Shown: positions 63,828 through 64,000 of the stretch, in pieces
Numbering within the stretch: position 1 is the first letter of the stretch
Layout of the letters: each line of letters begins with the position of its first letter
NCBI GenBank assembly: GCA_009741485.1
Contig: CM019237.1
Coordinates: 51,088,050 to 51,152,049, forward strand
Direction of reading: 5' to 3'
Length of the DNA: 64,000 bases
Source of the DNA: Malurus cyaneus samueli
Taxonomy: Eukaryota; Chordata; Aves; Passeriformes; Maluridae
Made by a program: the position numbers and the translations under genes
Notes under the pieces: generated by a model
What the model saw: the letters and a program-made list of their open reading frames with translations, nothing else
Databases searched by the model: none
What the model was told of the DNA's origin: nothing

Positions 63828-63848
63828 GACTCCAGACTTTCTGGAGTC
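63828..63848. repeat. Perfect 9-bp inverted repeat with 3-base loop
   Basis: GACTCCAGA, loop CTT, TCTGGAGTC, with weaker outer pairing (AAT..ATT). Too short and isolated for a confident RNA-gene call. Confidence 0.6.
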
Positions 63849-64000
63849 TTAACATTATGCAGTTTTTCAGTTTGATGATCATGTGTAGAATGATTCACAG
63901 TAAATGAAATAGCTTTAGAAATTTGATCACTTTAGTCTGAAGCTATTTGTGCCTGCTTTTCTCAGCTGTTACGGCTATCATACTGCTATTTTGTGAATGT

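Larger units (their letters stand above)
49459..64000 (+). other. PACSIN2: Probable PACSIN2 intron 1 (partial), no coding exon seen
   Basis: 14.5 kb of AT-rich sequence to the window end, with repeats listed separately. None of the short open frames resembles an F-BAR or SH3 segment. A small non-coding leader exon could be hidden here and would not be detectable by eye. Confidence 0.5.

Overview
The window looks like nuclear DNA of a bird. It has AT-rich introns and spacers, four CpG islands, several 3' ends of CR1 LINEs, and an LTR of a type common in bird genomes. The gene order MCAT(+) - BIK(-) - TTLL1(+) - PACSIN2(+) is the human 22q13.2 order and orientation (inverted as a block), which supports the gene calls. 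The species cannot be fixed; a neoavian, possibly a songbird, is an inference from the LTR type.

Layout. 1-3.6 kb: spacer with no gene seen. 3.6-6.9 kb: CpG island and the complete four-exon MCAT (mitochondrial malonyl-CoA:ACP transacylase); its only plausible ATG codons are out of frame with the body of exon 1. 6.9-9.9 kb: spacer. 10.3-13.5 kb: four small minus-strand coding exons which I assemble, by splice sites and matching phases, into a 146-aa BH3-plus-tail-anchor protein, best read as a divergent BIK. 13.5-22.1 kb: its probable long first intron, ending at a CpG island with good minus-strand splice donors. 24.9-39.9 kb: TTLL1, complete, nine coding exons, 423 aa, with a non-coding first exon and an upstream ORF that overlaps the main start codon. 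40-48.4 kb: spacer with a roughly 600-bp solo LTR. 48.5-49.8 kb: CpG island with a GC-rich minisatellite, paired CCAAT boxes and a probable non-coding exon 1 of PACSIN2. 49.5-64 kb: probably the first intron of PACSIN2, no coding exon seen.

The genes do not form a pathway. MCAT works in mitochondrial fatty-acid synthesis (lipoate supply), BIK in apoptosis, TTLL1 in tubulin polyglutamylation of cilia and axons, and PACSIN2 in membrane curvature and endocytosis. The most interesting item is the BIK locus: its BH3 helix (IGDEFNRRY) and a WI..GGW segment look like the multidomain protein BAK rather than a typical BH3-only protein, while no BH1 exon is seen. All calls rest on reading the sequence and on recalled family features; no database search was run.
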